NCBI GenBank assembly: GCA_022457155.1
Contig: JAJGOT010000155.1
Location: forward strand, 1,223,501-1,287,500
Origin: Cladopsammia gracilis
Lineage: Eukaryota; Cnidaria; Anthozoa; Scleractinia; Dendrophylliidae
Length of the DNA stretch: 64,000 nucleotides
Direction of reading: 5' to 3'
The translations under genes were made by a program, and so were the position numbers. This document shows positions 52,523 through 63,017 of the stretch, piece by piece. Every line of letters begins with the position of its first letter. The first letter of the stretch is position 1. A model generated the notes under the pieces. The model was not told the origin of the DNA. It made no database searches and was given only the letters and a program-made list of their open reading frames with translations.

Positions 52523-52821
52523 GTTGCTTGGTAGACCACGGATTCCATGAGGCAATTCCCAGCCAAAAGACAGTCAGCTGGTTTTCTGCAGTTGCATCTT
52601 TGAGATGGCACAATCTTTTTGTGAAGGGTTGACTTATTATGGTCGTCGATGTTTTGTTTCAGGTTGGACATACAGCTGTAACTGATTTTCACTGTGTTAC
52701 GGTTGAAGATCTTGTGTAACACATGGTCCTTTGGGAATTCTTCATCGAGGATCTTAAGAAAAGTCTGTCCGACGTTGGTGGCGACATTCTTACTGAATGG
52801 GGGTTGTACCAAATTATACAT
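52523..52821 (-). pseudogene. Penelope-like RT linker and GIY-YIG N-terminal part
   Basis: Minus-strand frame reading PPFSKNVATNVGQTFLKILD, NRNTVKISYSCMSNLKQNI, then CNCRKPADCLLAGNCL (the Cys-rich segment before the endonuclease) and VVYQATV. These are the conserved pieces between RT and GIY-YIG in Penelope-like proteins. There is no RT core upstream, so the copy is 5'-truncated. The reading frame beyond 52523 enters the nested TIR element. Confidence 0.85.
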
Positions 52822-52952
52822 CTATGGCGATTCTTTCTATTGGAGTTTGGCGGTTCTGAAGCGGTTGGCGGTGAAAAAGCAAGGCGGTGCTTGTATCCGT
52901 TGTAATTTTATACTTTCCTTCTCATCCGTGTAACGTTGTAATCTTTGTATTC

Positions 52953-53017
52953 GGCAATTTTATCTGATGAGTGCCATACAAGTTGTGTGGTACGAAACTA
53001 GTTAGTAATAAAATGCC
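52953..53017 (+). ncRNA. Hammerhead ribozyme, inverted 5' copy (plus)
   Basis: Same structure as the minus-strand copy: stem I GGC-A-ATTTTAT/ATAAAATGCC, CTGATGA at about 52964-52970, stem II GTGCC/GGTAC, GAAA and ACTAGTTAGTA. It differs by one base in the stem II loop. It lies in opposite orientation to the endonuclease coding strand. Confidence 0.85.
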
Positions 53018-53103
53018 AAGTCGAATCAGTTGATCAGACTGTCTTCTAATATTTATGCTCTAGTTTTCCTATTGAGCACTCTGACAGCAGTTCTGCAAAT
53101 CAA

Positions 53104-53131
53104 CTAATATATATATATATATATATATAAT
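53104..53131. repeat. (TA)n microsatellite
   Basis: About 12 TA dinucleotides between the Penelope-like element and the DIRS-3 leader. Confidence 0.85.
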
Positions 53132-53183
53132 AGCAGCCTGCCTCGTAATTCAGCCTAGTTCAGTCAAGTTAAGGTCTGGATCC

Positions 53184-53453
53184 TTGCGAGTCGATAACAC
53201 CAGTCTTTTTCCATCGCTGCGCTGCTCTGATATGGCACAAGTCCTGGTTGCTCCTTTACATGCAGAAGTTCAGACAGCTATCAACCAGCAAGACCCACAA
53301 CCAGCTGCTCAACCAGATCAACCACCCGTTCAACCACAAGACCAATTGGTACAGCCTGAATTGGTAAGTTCCATACAAACCGTTTCCTCTCAATTGCTCC
53401 CGCATTTCCTCGAACTTTTCACTAGGAGCGACCTAAATTGCATTTGTTTCTAG
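53184..53453 (+). pseudogene. DIRS-3 gag-like ORF, N-terminal part
   Basis: The frame includes an internal ATG at about 53232 (MAQVLVAPLHAEVQTAINQQ) followed by a Gln/Pro-rich linker (PAAQPDQPPVQPQDQ) and SSQLLPHFLELFTRSD. N-terminal Gln/Pro-rich regions are common in DIRS gag-like ORFs. A likely donor context GAATTG|GTAAG lies at 53364. A minisatellite follows and the matching downstream part resumes at about 54959, so this could also be exon 1 of a spliced gene whose intron contains the repeat. Identity rests mainly on the neighbouring DIRS RT. Confidence 0.45.
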
Positions 53454-53479
53454 TGTATTTTGTTCGAAGCCACAAGGGT

Positions 53480-54800
53480 CATCTTGCTTAAATTTGTTCA
53501 AGTTCGTCTTAAGCGACCCGGGGACGACCTCGCTTGAATTTGCTTGTAGTTTGTTTTAAGCGACTGGGGTGACCTTGCTTAAAATTATTCTCTAGTTGGT
53601 TTGCACAAGTGACTCTCATCGAAGCGAAGATACACATATTCAATTGTCATATTTGTGTGACTTTTGTCATCATTATTACGTTTATTATATTTTTCCTCAA
53701 ATTGAGTACATCGTCAGCTCCTATTTTTTCTTTTATGTCATTAGTTTTGTCACTTTTGTATAAAATTTATATTCGCATGTTGTGCAGCAATGTTTGTGGT
53801 TTCAAATGTTGCGGGTGCCTGAATTATATAATTAGACAAAGGAGCGTTATTATGCGTACTACAAAAGTGTGGTGTAGTAGGCAAACTCTTTCGTTATGTA
53901 GTCCCCAAGGAAGCTCAAGTTAACGCTTTAACAGCGTCTTGTTATTGTTTAGCTTGTTTGAAGCGACTGGGGTGACCTCGCTTGAAATTATTTTCTAGCG
54001 TTGAAGCGACTGGGGTGACCTTGCTTGTTATTGTTCGGTTTGTTTTGAAGCGACTGGAGTGACCACGCTTGAAATTATCCTCTAATTTGTTTTAAGGTGT
54101 CTGGGGTGACCTCGCTTTAAATTATTTTCAAGTTTATGTTGAAGCGACTGGGGTGACCTCGCTTGCTATTGTTCAGTTTGTTTGAAGCGACTGGGGTGAC
54201 CTCACTTGAAATTATTTTCTAGTTTGTTTTGAAGCGACTGGGGTGACCTCGCTTAATTACTTTCTAGTTTGTTTTAAAGCTTCCTACTGGGGTGGCCTTG
54301 CTAAAGTTGTTCTACTTTTAACATTTTGAGGCATCTCCGATGACCTCGCTTGTTATTGTTTAGTTTGCAGAAGCGACTGGGGTGACCTCGCTTGAAATTA
54401 CTTTTTCTAGTTTGTTTTGAAACGAATGAGGCGACCTCGCTTAGAATTGTCCAAGTTTCTTTTAAACGACTGGGGTTGACCTCGCTTACAATTTTTTCTT
54501 GTCTGTTTTTAAAGCGACTGGGGCGACCTCACTTCTGTATTCAAGTTTGTTTTGAAGTGACGGCACTCTCGCATAAACTTGTTTCTAGTTCGTTTAAACC
54601 TCTGGGGTTACTCCACTTTAATTTATTTCTAGTTTGTCTTGAAGCATCAGGGGGGCCCCTGCTTGAATTTATTTCTAGTCTTTTCCCCCATTATTTATTT
54701 CCGCGCTTGAATTTTGTTACTAGTTTGGTTTTAGCGACCGGGGTAGTCTCGCTTGATTTGTCTTACCAGCTTCTTCCAACCGCTAGGAATGTCCTTGCCT
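53480..54800. repeat. 47-bp minisatellite, over 20 copies
   Basis: Units of about 45-48 bp with consensus parts GAAGCGACTGGGGTGACCTC, GCTTGAAATTATTTTCTAG and TTTGTTTT. The central copies (53950-54550) are best conserved and the flanks are diverged. ORFs inside are repeat artefacts. Confidence 0.95.
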
Positions 54801-54958
54801 GATTTTCATCTTTTAAGTCTGGATCTTTTTACATGACCCCGCCTTGTAGCTAGGTTTCATTAGCTTTATTGTGATCTTCAACTGGTGGGATGTGAACCTT
54901 TCAGGAAAAACAAAATTTTGAGCTTTATTAACCACCCCTCTTGTTTTGCCATTACCCC

Positions 54959-55400
54959 AGGACCTTAGAGCCCTTACAACCAAGGTAGAAACCCTACAAA
55001 AACAGATTGCCACAAACAACGTGGAGCATGCTTTGGACACTTGCGCCAGCTGGCTAACCGTCCACGCCCTTTGATAGACAATCACATTCTCTTGGCGGCT
55101 TTAGAACAACTTGCTGATGTAGCAAGGGAAATGGGACATGAAGAGAAAAAGAAGTATGATGCCATTTCCCGCCAATGTAAGCCACTCCTGAGAGATGGTT
55201 GCCTTGCTTCGGTGGTTACGCAATTATTGGGGGACCCAGAGGAAAATCAAGTGGCCACACAAATTCAGAAGCTTCTTAAGTCTAGGGTGTCCCAAGCTTC
55301 TACCTCCAAGCCATATCCTTACCTCTCACATACACCGCCGGCAGTTGGATACCCCTGTTCACTCTTGGAACCCTCAGGATATGGGGGGTTGTCAGGATGA
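54959..55400 (+). pseudogene. DIRS-3 gag-like ORF, central part
   Basis: Begins after CCCCAG, a possible splice acceptor, reading DLRALTTKVETLQKQIATNN (short coiled coil). The frame changes near 55035 and continues RQLANRPRPLIDNHILLAAL, EQLADVAREMGHEEKKKYDA and CKPLLRDGCLASVVTQLL. Helical, no domain recognised by name. Its position before a DIRS RT suggests gag. Ends in a stop near 55400 after a Pro/Ser-rich segment. Confidence 0.45.
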
Positions 55401-56365
55401 AGGAGCAGGGCATAATCTTTGAGATTATTTGTCACAACTTCATATTTCAACACAATTTTTCTTGAAACTGAATAATAAAGACTATTTAGATATTCCTCTA
55501 TTGCCTCAAGTCTCTTCCATGGAGGGGTCCCCTTATTCCTTTCAAACCACTTCGATGTGAATAGGAACATGGATTTCTATTGAGCCCTCGGCTTTATCCC
55601 TTTGCGACCCTGCTATTATTGCACTTTTTATAACATCTTAGGGTTTTGCTCAGCCATTAAGAACTTTAGGCTCTTACCACACGTTTTCCTCGAACCAAAG
55701 TTCTCCCCCATGTACTCCCCATCCTTAGGACATTCTTGTTTATACTCTTCATTCGGTCCACAATACTTAATCTACTCGGGCGGTTCCTGAATAAAACATT
55801 TTACATACCAGCAATCGGATAGCTTTCAACTTCTCGTGTCTGCATCATGACAGGAGGGGTTTTCTGTAAAGAATTAATTATCGAGTCCAGTTAGTCTCAG
55901 CGTAAAGTAATTTGGTATCTATAGCAATACAGCCAAGTTCTCCATCCATTCTAGACCACGCTTATTTCATGGTGTTCATTCCCTTTGGAATGTTTTCGGG
56001 CTCCACCATAACGCTTCACCACTCCCCAGCCCACTTCACCCATTGCAAAGCCTCCCCGTTGGGGTTATCTAAAACCCTTCATTACCCTGTCGCTGGACGG
56101 GGTATTTCGGGGCTGCTTTGCTCGGGCGTTCACCCTTCCGTCCAATTCATTTTTGTTGTCAAAATGCTCTCTTCTTTCGTCCCTGGCGTAATTCCTCATG
56201 TTATCCTATTTTCAGCCACCCCACAAGCGTAGGACATCTCACTTCACTCCAGAAGGAATAGTCCCCAGAAACGAGTGTTCTCAATGGGTCAACTGGAAGG
56301 GTGACCGCCCAAGCGTCGCAGCCCCATTACCCTCACCCGAAATGGTGTCCTAACTGTCTGTTTAG
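55401..56365. other. No gene recognised
   Basis: Sequence between the gag-like ORF and the RT fragment of DIRS-3. ORF 55912-56232 has no recognisable similarity. It may be part of the DIRS-3 body. Confidence 0.4.
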
Positions 56366-56840
56366 GCCTCCGTGTGTGACCTGATATTCAGGGATCCCAA
56401 TGCCTTCACGGCGGGAGAGATCCAAAATCACCTCCATCGCTGGGAGGAGATCCTCCAAGGTCAACCAAAACGGGAAGAGATTTTATCTTACTTCAAGTCC
56501 AGAGTGGATGTCCGGGACTTCTTTATCCCTTTCAGAGGGAATTTACCAGGCACACATTACGACTCACCTTTGCCCCCTACTGTTAAATTTCCAAACAACG
56601 AATCCTGTTTGGGTTTCGAGGATTTCATCAGCAACACCATCCTAGAACGCCTGGCTAACGGCTCTATCACAATCTGGGGAAAAGTTGGTCATGTCGTCCC
56701 TCCACTACTCGTCATGCCGGTAACGGTCGAACCGTCCAAGCCCAGGCTTTGCCACGACAAACGGCTCCTTAACCTCTGAATCAGGGATCTTCCCCTCACT
56801 CTGGACTACATTTCTAACCTCCCTAGATACGTAGCACACA
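56366..56840 (+). pseudogene. DIRS-3 reverse transcriptase, N-terminal fragment
   Basis: Reads HRWEEILQGQPKREEILSYF, then GVDVxxFF-like sequence (RVDVRDFFIPFRG), CLGFEDFISNTILERLANGS, WGKVGHVVPPLLVMPVTVEP and KPRLCHDKRLLNL, with a stop (TGA) at 56777-56779 and conserved sequence beyond it (IRDLPLTLDYISNLPRYVAH). This is the N-terminal half of a DIRS-type RT of a different family from DIRS-1 and -2. It is truncated at about 56840, before the catalytic Asp box, by the direct-repeat copy. Not functional. Confidence 0.8.
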
Positions 56841-56849
56841 ACCATTTCA

Positions 56850-57035
56850 AACATGTCTAGACATAATGTTTTTTATGTCGGGGCATGTTCATTTGATAAC
56901 TCGTTGGGAGGTTTGTACCAGGTACGAACGTTAACCAATAAGAATTTAGGGCAGAGTTTGCTATGTCAAAACCAGGAGCACTTTATTTGTCCTTCTATCC
57001 CTCGCCATTCGAACGTCAAGTGCGCAAGAAAAAAT
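56850..57035 (+). repeat. Direct repeat, copy 2 (partner at 40595-40795)
   Basis: Closely similar to copy 1 in the same orientation, from TTTTTTATGTCGGGGCA to CATTCGAACGTCAAGTGCGC. It begins exactly where the DIRS-3 RT is truncated. Confidence 0.8.
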
Positions 57036-57440
57036 TTCCCTCCACCTCCGCTATCACCTTCCAACGGGTTCTCAGTATTGTCTTAATTGTCTAAATTTGA
57101 TAAGCCTTCTCTTTTTTCCTTCGTGGTGGCGTTTTTGTCGCCCCACATTTACAATATTGGTTGATAAGATCAGATATTTCGCTCTTTGTTGTCACTTAGT
57201 TATAATTGATTTAATTAAAACTGCCACAGTTTGTGGCCAAATTGTTCCAAATTATTTGTTGTGCTTTATTCTAGCATTTGCTTCACTTTGAGACATCTTT
57301 TTCAAGCAGAGCTCACGTGAAGGGTCGTTTTTTCTAAGAAACATGCATCGATATGAAGGAAAATGTTTCTTAACTGCAGCACAGTTAGGAAAAATGCAGG
57401 TTGTCCGATTTAAGCTTCAGAATGTGCAATACAAAAATCA
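57036..57440. other. No feature seen
   Basis: AT-rich sequence downstream of the direct repeat; it may belong to the same element. No ORF with similarity. Confidence 0.4.
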
Positions 57441-57557
57441 ATCGTTTTCCCGACCATTTGGGCATGAATTTGGCCTCCAAATCCTCCTCCCTTCCCTCCG
57501 GAATTTCCAATTCCCTCCATGGTGGGGGTCTAGATATTTTCTGGAATCACTCCTTGT
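57440..57557. repeat. Terminal fragment of the TTCCAGAAAATATCC family (inverted)
   Basis: C-rich runs (CCTCCCTTCCCTCCGGAATT) leading to TAGATATTTTCTGGAATCAC, the reverse-oriented terminus of the family that bounds 48372-50433. Confidence 0.6.
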
Positions 57558-58249
57558 CATGAGTTGATACTTTATAAAAAGCTATCAGCACTTATCATAG
57601 CAGTAGTTAAACAAAAATATGACAAAGAAATCTGAGATTCAATACGAAAAATCAGTCTCATCATGATCATGTGATCTAAACAAAAGTGTAAATAATACTT
57701 ATTACTAGCACAGAGATAAAATTAATTTTCAGAGTATTGCAGCTCATGTTAACTAGCCCAAAAAAATTTACCTTGGTCATGTCTTGATTACGAGTGGTCA
57801 AAATATTAAAATAATAGTAACAATATAAGCAAAAATATCATTTTCCTCTTTTTCAAGAAGTTGTTGGGAGAGTTAATAAAGATTAAAACAGTTGGAATCT
57901 TTCAATAATATTTATTGTGACATGTCATTCTCTTTTTTTTAGAATGAGACCGGAATATTTGGGATGTTCTTAGTAAAAGATTTCCCCTTAAAAAAGGTAG
58001 CCTCAGCTCTTATGACAAGAAGGCAATCCTATGACTTTCTTCCTTCCAAGTACTTCAATAATATTTTCGCAAATCAATATAAACAACAAGCTTAAAGATG
58101 TTACAAATTTGGAGTCTAAATGGAACATTAGAGACTACTTCATATACAAATCAACATAACCATCAGGATGTTTTTCTGCACTGGCTTTAAAAAATATCAA
58201 TTTTTCTTGACACAAACTTCTGTCATAAATCAACATTACCAACTTCATT
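57558..58249. other. AT-rich, no gene recognised
   Basis: Sequence leading into the tandem array; from about 58110 it shows diverged pieces of the array unit (ATTAGAGACTACTTC). Confidence 0.45.
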
Positions 58250-59964
58250 TTCAGATGATAAAGACACTGATCATCAGCGCAAATGTCCAGTGTACTCTTC
58301 CTACATTATGTTATCAATGACCGATATCCAACACATACAAACTGTGTCAGTAAATAAAATTAATATCAACTGCACTGACTTTAAAAATATATTAACTTTT
58401 ATCTTGAAGCAACCTTCTGTCATAAATAAAGATTAGAGACTACTTCCTGTGTAAAACAACAGTAGTTTTCACATTTTTGTTGTAATTAACAACTAACTCT
58501 ATTGACAAAAACGTTTCTTCACATGAAGACAACACAGATTGTGATGACAATACTCCAGTGCACTATTTGTACAATGGTAAACAAATCATCGCTTAATTTC
58601 TACATTATGTTACCAATGACTGATATCCAACACAAACTGTCTCAGTAAATAAAATTTAAAGACTGTACTGACTTTAAAACACATTACTTTTAACTTAAAG
58701 CTGAAGCCATGAGAAATCAACATTAGAGACCATTTCCTGTATAAATTAACAGTGCCATGTTTTTTTTGTATTCAACAACTAACTCTTTTGACAAAAACGT
58801 TTTTTCAGATGAAGAAAACAACACAGATTGTCAAGAAAATACTCCAGTGCACTATTTGTACAATGGTAAACAAATCATTGCTCAATTTAGACATTATGTT
58901 ATCATCAGACTGATATCCAACTGTGCCAGTAAATAAAATGAATATCGACTGCAGACTTTAAAACCAAATTACTTAACTTAAAGGAAGCCATCGGAAATCA
59001 ACATGTTTTTGTTGTATTCAACAACTAACTCTTTTGACAAAAACGTTTTTTCAGATGAAGAAAACAACACAGATTGTCAGGAAAATACTCCAGTGCACTA
59101 TTTCTACAATGGTAAACAAATCATTGCTCAATTTGGACATTATGCTATCATCAGACTGATATCCAACTGTGCCAGTAAATAAAATGAATATTGACGGCAG
59201 ACTTTAAAAACAAATTACTTAACTTAAAGGAAGCCATCAGAAATCAACATGTTTTTGTTGTATTCAACAACTAACTCTTTTGACAAAAACGTTTTTTCAG
59301 ATGAAGAAAACAACACAGATTGTCAGGAAAATACTCCAGTGCACTATTTGTACAATGGTAAACAAATCATTGCTCAATTTGGACATTATGTTATCATCAG
59401 ACTGATATCCAACTGTGCCAGTAAATAAAATGAATATCGACTGCAGACTTAAAAAACAAATTACTTAACTTAAAGGAAGCCATCAGAAATCAACATTAGA
59501 GACTATTTCCTGTATAAATTAACAGTGCCATGTTTTTGTTGTATTCAACAACTAACTCTTTTGACAAAAACTTTTTTTCAGATGAAGAAAACAACACAGA
59601 TTGTCAAGAAAGTACTCCAGTGCACTATTTGTACAATGGTAAACAAATCATTGCTCAATTTGGACATTATGTTATCATCAGACTGATATCCAACTGTGCC
59701 AGTAAAAAAAATGAACATCGACTGCAGACTTTAAAAACAAATTACTTAACTTAAAGGAAGCCATCAGAAATCAACATGTTTTTGTTGTATTCAACAACTC
59801 TTTTGACAAAAACTTTTTTTCAGATGAAGAAAACAACACAGAAGATTACTGAGTTAAATACACAGAAAGCCTTCTATTGGGCCACTGGATGTACTTGTGG
59901 CCATCACAAAGACATCAACTCAAGTCTTTTGGATGGCTTTGTCCTTAATGACATGTTCCGGTGA
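58250..59964 (+). repeat. Tandem array of exon-like units (about 245 bp, 7 copies)
   Basis: Units spaced 245-282 bp. Each has a pyrimidine run and (T)CAG, then a conserved block beginning ATGAAGAAAACAACACAG, then G|GTAAAC. The blocks start at 58255, 58522, 58809, 59055, 59301, 59582 and 59824. Middle blocks are 57 nt (19 codons), so a unit could be added or skipped without changing frame. In the second unit the AG acceptor reads AC. The last unit (59824-59964) differs: it lacks the donor and continues in the ATG frame through YWATGCTCGHHKDINSSLL to a TGA at 59962-59964, like a terminal exon. Protein function not recognised. Confidence 0.65.
59824..59964 (+). CDS. Candidate terminal exon after the tandem units
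   Basis: Preceded by TTTTTTTCAG and open for 46 codons in the ATG frame: MKKTTQKITELNTQ, then AFYWATGCTCGHHKD and a hydrophobic end LNDMFR. The C-x-C-x-H-H cluster could bind metal. It may be the 3' exon of a gene whose repeated 57-nt exons lie upstream. No domain recognised. Confidence 0.35.
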   Translation: MKKTTQKITELNTQKAFYWATGCTCGHHKDINSSLLDGFVLNDMFR

Positions 59965-61045
59965 ATTAACAATCACTCTAAATGATATTTTTATTGACAA
60001 CTAAACAATGACATAAATGTTATAGAATTAACAGGCCAAGGGCTGTCATTACGCTTGAAGCAGCTGGCGACACAAGGAACTTTGGTGGTCAGATACTCAA
60101 ATTAGCCTTCCAAGGCTGTTGTTATTTGGTCATTTTCAAACCTTGAGTAGATGGCCAGCTTCACAGCCGTTCTTGTTCACGTTAAATAGCCAGTTGCCGG
60201 ATAATAATGACAGCCCTGCTCAGTCTCATGTACGTTCATTGTGCTTTTGTCATTACCACCTTATGGGTACACTGTTGCTTACCTAAAAGCGACTATTGCC
60301 ATAGCTAAAGGCTACATAAGGTCTCTTCAAAAAGACCTTGAGTTTACTCCTGCCACAGCTGAGCAAGATCAAATGCAGGTGGTTGTTTTCATGATCATTA
60401 GTATTTTTATTTCAGTTAAGCATAGCATCATAGTACAGGTAACATGTGAAAAAATGACTGAATAATTGTTACATGTATTACTGGCTAAAATTGCCCCTGG
60501 GGTAGGGAGGACTCCCATATATGGCCTATACGGGGTTGCGATTCCCAAAAGGGGATGCTTTTTTTACTTACATTCATAAACAGGATATGGGTTTCTATCC
60601 AGACACTTACATAGACAGGGTATGTCCATTGCTGCCTTCAGTTACCGTGGACAATTTTTTTCTGACAATTTCTGCTAACCTGGCTGCCGTCCGAACTTGT
60701 GTCCAACACTGCCGGATCACTACCTGAATTCATATGCTGAAATAAACACTTGCAAAATTGTAACTTGCAAAATTGTAATGTTTGCACATTCCTGCAAAGA
60801 ATTTAAAAATTAGTCCAATAAACTACAAGCTGAAGCTTATATCAGGACACAGGGGGGTATGAAAAAAACAGTGATCTTTTCTGTTTCAGGTAAGATTTGT
60901 CAATTAATGATACCATGCATAGTTAGTTTCTGAAATTTGCAAAATAGTAAAACAACCATTCTATCACAGATTTCCATCAGCCCAAACGTGTTGTGTCAAC
61001 TGTAATTCCTAAGTTCCAATGGACTTGATGCGAAAGCATGAAGAG
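59965..61045. other. Spacer with one exon-like ORF
   Basis: At about 60250-60377 a frame reads PYGYTVAYLKATIAIAKGYI, RSLQKDLEFTPATAEQDQMQ and meets a CAG|GTGG donor, so it may be an internal exon of an unknown gene on the plus strand. The remainder has no recognised feature. Confidence 0.35.
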
Positions 61046-61495
61046 TCATGTGCAGTAGGAAGCGCCTACTGTGTACAAGGATAACAGTCCTCGTGGTTTC
61101 CGTTGTGGACCGTTCCTGGCAGCACAAAGATCACATGACCTACACCACTCCTCCACATCTCGTCTGCACTTTACCCAGTAGAACCCTGATCTGACCTTTC
61201 CGAGCGTCTTGTTTATTCCAAGATGCCCATCCTTGACTGTATCATGGAGTTGTCGCAGTACATCTGTTCGGAGCGCCTGGGGAAGCACCAATTGCAAGAC
61301 TGCAGACTGGCTGTCTGTAGTTTCCCAATGCCTATGGAGCACACCATTGATCAGAACCAGTGAGTTCCACTGAGCCCAGTAAGCCTTTGTTGCAGGGCTA
61401 CATGAAGAGATTTGTCTCCAGGATGGGCATTCATTTAACACTATCCAATGGACTACTGGGCCAATATCGCGATCTCTACACTGTGCTTCTGCCAA
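61046..61495 (-). pseudogene. Gypsy integrase zinc-binding fragment
   Basis: Minus-strand frame with LRQLHDTVKDGHLGINKTLG, FYWVKCRRDVEEWCRSCDLC and the linker ARNGPQRKPRG. The H-x(n)-H-x(n)-C-x2-C pattern is the integrase zinc-binding domain of Ty3/Gypsy pol. It lacks the integrase core on its downstream side and the RNase H on its upstream side within this window, so it is a short relic unrelated to the intact Gypsy element at 29126-36154 (whose motif is C-x-C). Confidence 0.85.
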
Positions 61496-61747
61496 GTTCG
61501 TCGCTGACCAAACACTTGTTTATATTAAAATTCTGAACGATGATGCCCCATGATGTTGAGACATTTTGCTGTGGAAGGCACCCAGTTAATTAGGGAGACC
61601 TTGTTTATTATTGTTTTAAGGATTGGGGCATTGTTTGGGTCATCCATCTATTGTTTCATGAGCCAATAAAAGAACTCGTTCCACGAGGTGCATACCACCT
61701 CAACATTTTAACTTGTTGCTACATGATGAAAAAACATGCCACTAGTT
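61496..61747. other. No feature seen
   Basis: Short AT-rich spacer. Confidence 0.4.
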
Positions 61748-62197
61748 AATGAGAAGTCATTGTTTCTATTTTTGGCGGAGAAATTTGCGTGAAATGTACT
61801 CTCCAGCTAGTACATTGTCATTCGAGAGTAGCAATGAAGAGTTGCCACAGGAGTCACCACGAGAGCAAACACCCAGTGTCCCAAAAATAAAGAGACTGAA
61901 ATCATTTCGTCAAGGGCCAACAGCCAAGAAAAAACCCAGTGATGTCAACTTAAAAAAACCTTCAAACCTCCAATATCTACAGATGTTATGGAGTGTGTTA
62001 AGAAAGGGAAGCCTCTTCCTCATGACGATAGGTGCCAACTTATAAGAGATTGCGTGTCACGTCTTAAAGCTGAATGTGGGAATGTTATATCAAATGATGC
62101 ATGCACAATGGCCAGCAAGATGATTTGTGATGAAGTTCCTGTGTTGAAAGATACAGAACCTCCAAACTGGCCAGAAGATGTCAAATTTGAATATTGA
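61748..62197 (+). CDS. Unrecognised exon-like ORFs
   Basis: The first frame (ATG at 61749; also an ATG at 61795) reads a Ser/Glu-rich then basic segment (SPREQTPSVPKIKRLKSFRQ). The second frame, 61988-62197, reads CVKKGKPLPHDDRCQLIRDC, LKAECGNVISNDACTMASKM and VPVLKDTEPPNWPEDVKFEY. The second looks like a helical module seen in metazoan transposon-associated proteins (LIRxxVxxLxxxxG...MAxKM...PxLKD). The two are in different frames around 61960-61990, so an intron or frameshift lies there. Function not assigned. Confidence 0.4.
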
Positions 62198-62939
62198 TGA
62201 GCAGGATAAGTGACAGTTCCTTTGTAATACATAAAAAAGCAATGCCATTGAATAGAGGTCACATTGCTTTATTTTCTCCTCAAATGAAGATGACTAGGTG
62301 ATGACATTTTCAGTTAAATATGTAACAGTATTTTGATTTTCAAAATTTGATTTGTTAGGAAAAATCAAGTAGCATCATAACAGGTGACATATGACCAGTA
62401 AAAGGGAGTAAAAATAAGTTATTTTTTCATGTCTTGAATAAAATATTATATTGGGGTGTTCCAAGAACTAAGACCTACATGTAAAAACCCCATCTTGTTT
62501 TTGTAAAGTAAGAATCGCTGAAATTACGAATTGTCGCAAACCTGAAAAGGTTTCACATGCATGCATAAACTAACTTGGTTATTGTTGGGGATTGAAGTTA
62601 ATGCCATTCAGGTCAAACTTGTATTATTCATTACAGTGTATTTTTGTGGCTACTGGTATGTAATACCAGTAGCTACATTGTCATCGGGTTGTAAGTAAGT
62701 AAGCAAGACCGGAAGTAATGTAATTTACCTCAGTTTCGACCGTGGAGTTCCTGAAAAAATGCTTCCATGAGTCACTTTCAAGGTTTTCCTGACCATGTGG
62801 CGAATTTTGAATCGTTCCATAAGCATTTTCCCTCTGGAATCATTAGTAAAAATATTTATCGAGCGTGTAACAGCCGCCATCTTTGAGAAATGACGTCAAT
62901 TCCTTAAATAAATAATTTTATGGGTTTTGTTAACGATTT
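62198..62939. other. No gene; one short perfect hairpin
   Basis: AT-rich. At about 62648-62678 GGCTACTGGTAT and ATACCAGTAGCTAC form a short hairpin with almost no loop, possibly a MITE end. Nothing else recognised. Confidence 0.45.
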
Positions 62940-63017
62940 GCTTTGCTAGCCCAGTGGTTTGTTTTGTCAGATATATTGAGTAGTCATAAGTCGCAGGTTC
63001 GATTCCCGACTGAAGCC
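62940..63017 (+). repeat. tRNA-like sequence, probably a SINE head
   Basis: Shows an A-box-like TAGCCCAGTGG, a B-box GGTTCGATTCCC and acceptor-like arms GCTTTG/TGAAGC at the right spacing (78 nt). It is followed by long T runs (63022-63070), which would terminate RNA polymerase III. The anticodon and T stems do not pair well, so a functional tRNA is unlikely; a tRNA-derived SINE head or tRNA pseudogene fits better. Confidence 0.45.

Larger units (their letters stand above)
50784..53050 (-). mobile_element. 5'-truncated Penelope-like element (GIY-YIG type)
   Basis: The coding strand is minus. It carries the end of the RT linker plus GIY-YIG endonuclease (52821-52420 and 51380-51044) but no RT core, so it is 5'-truncated. 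About 160 bp at its 3' side (50784-50945) is repeated in inverted orientation at its 5' side (52890-53050), and each copy holds a hammerhead ribozyme. Hammerheads in terminal repeats and GIY-YIG endonucleases are both hallmarks of Penelope-like elements. A direct repeat of about 17 bp (AGACTGTCTTCTAATAT, at 50634 and 53034) flanks the insertion as a possible target duplication. It is interrupted by the TIR element 51408-52517. Confidence 0.85.

Noticed and set aside
53600..53923. ORF of 104 codons with hydrophobic segments
   Set aside because: Lies within diverged minisatellite flank and has no similarity; probably chance.
62940..63017. Functional tRNA gene
   Set aside because: Anticodon and T stems do not pair properly; kept only as a tRNA-like repeat.
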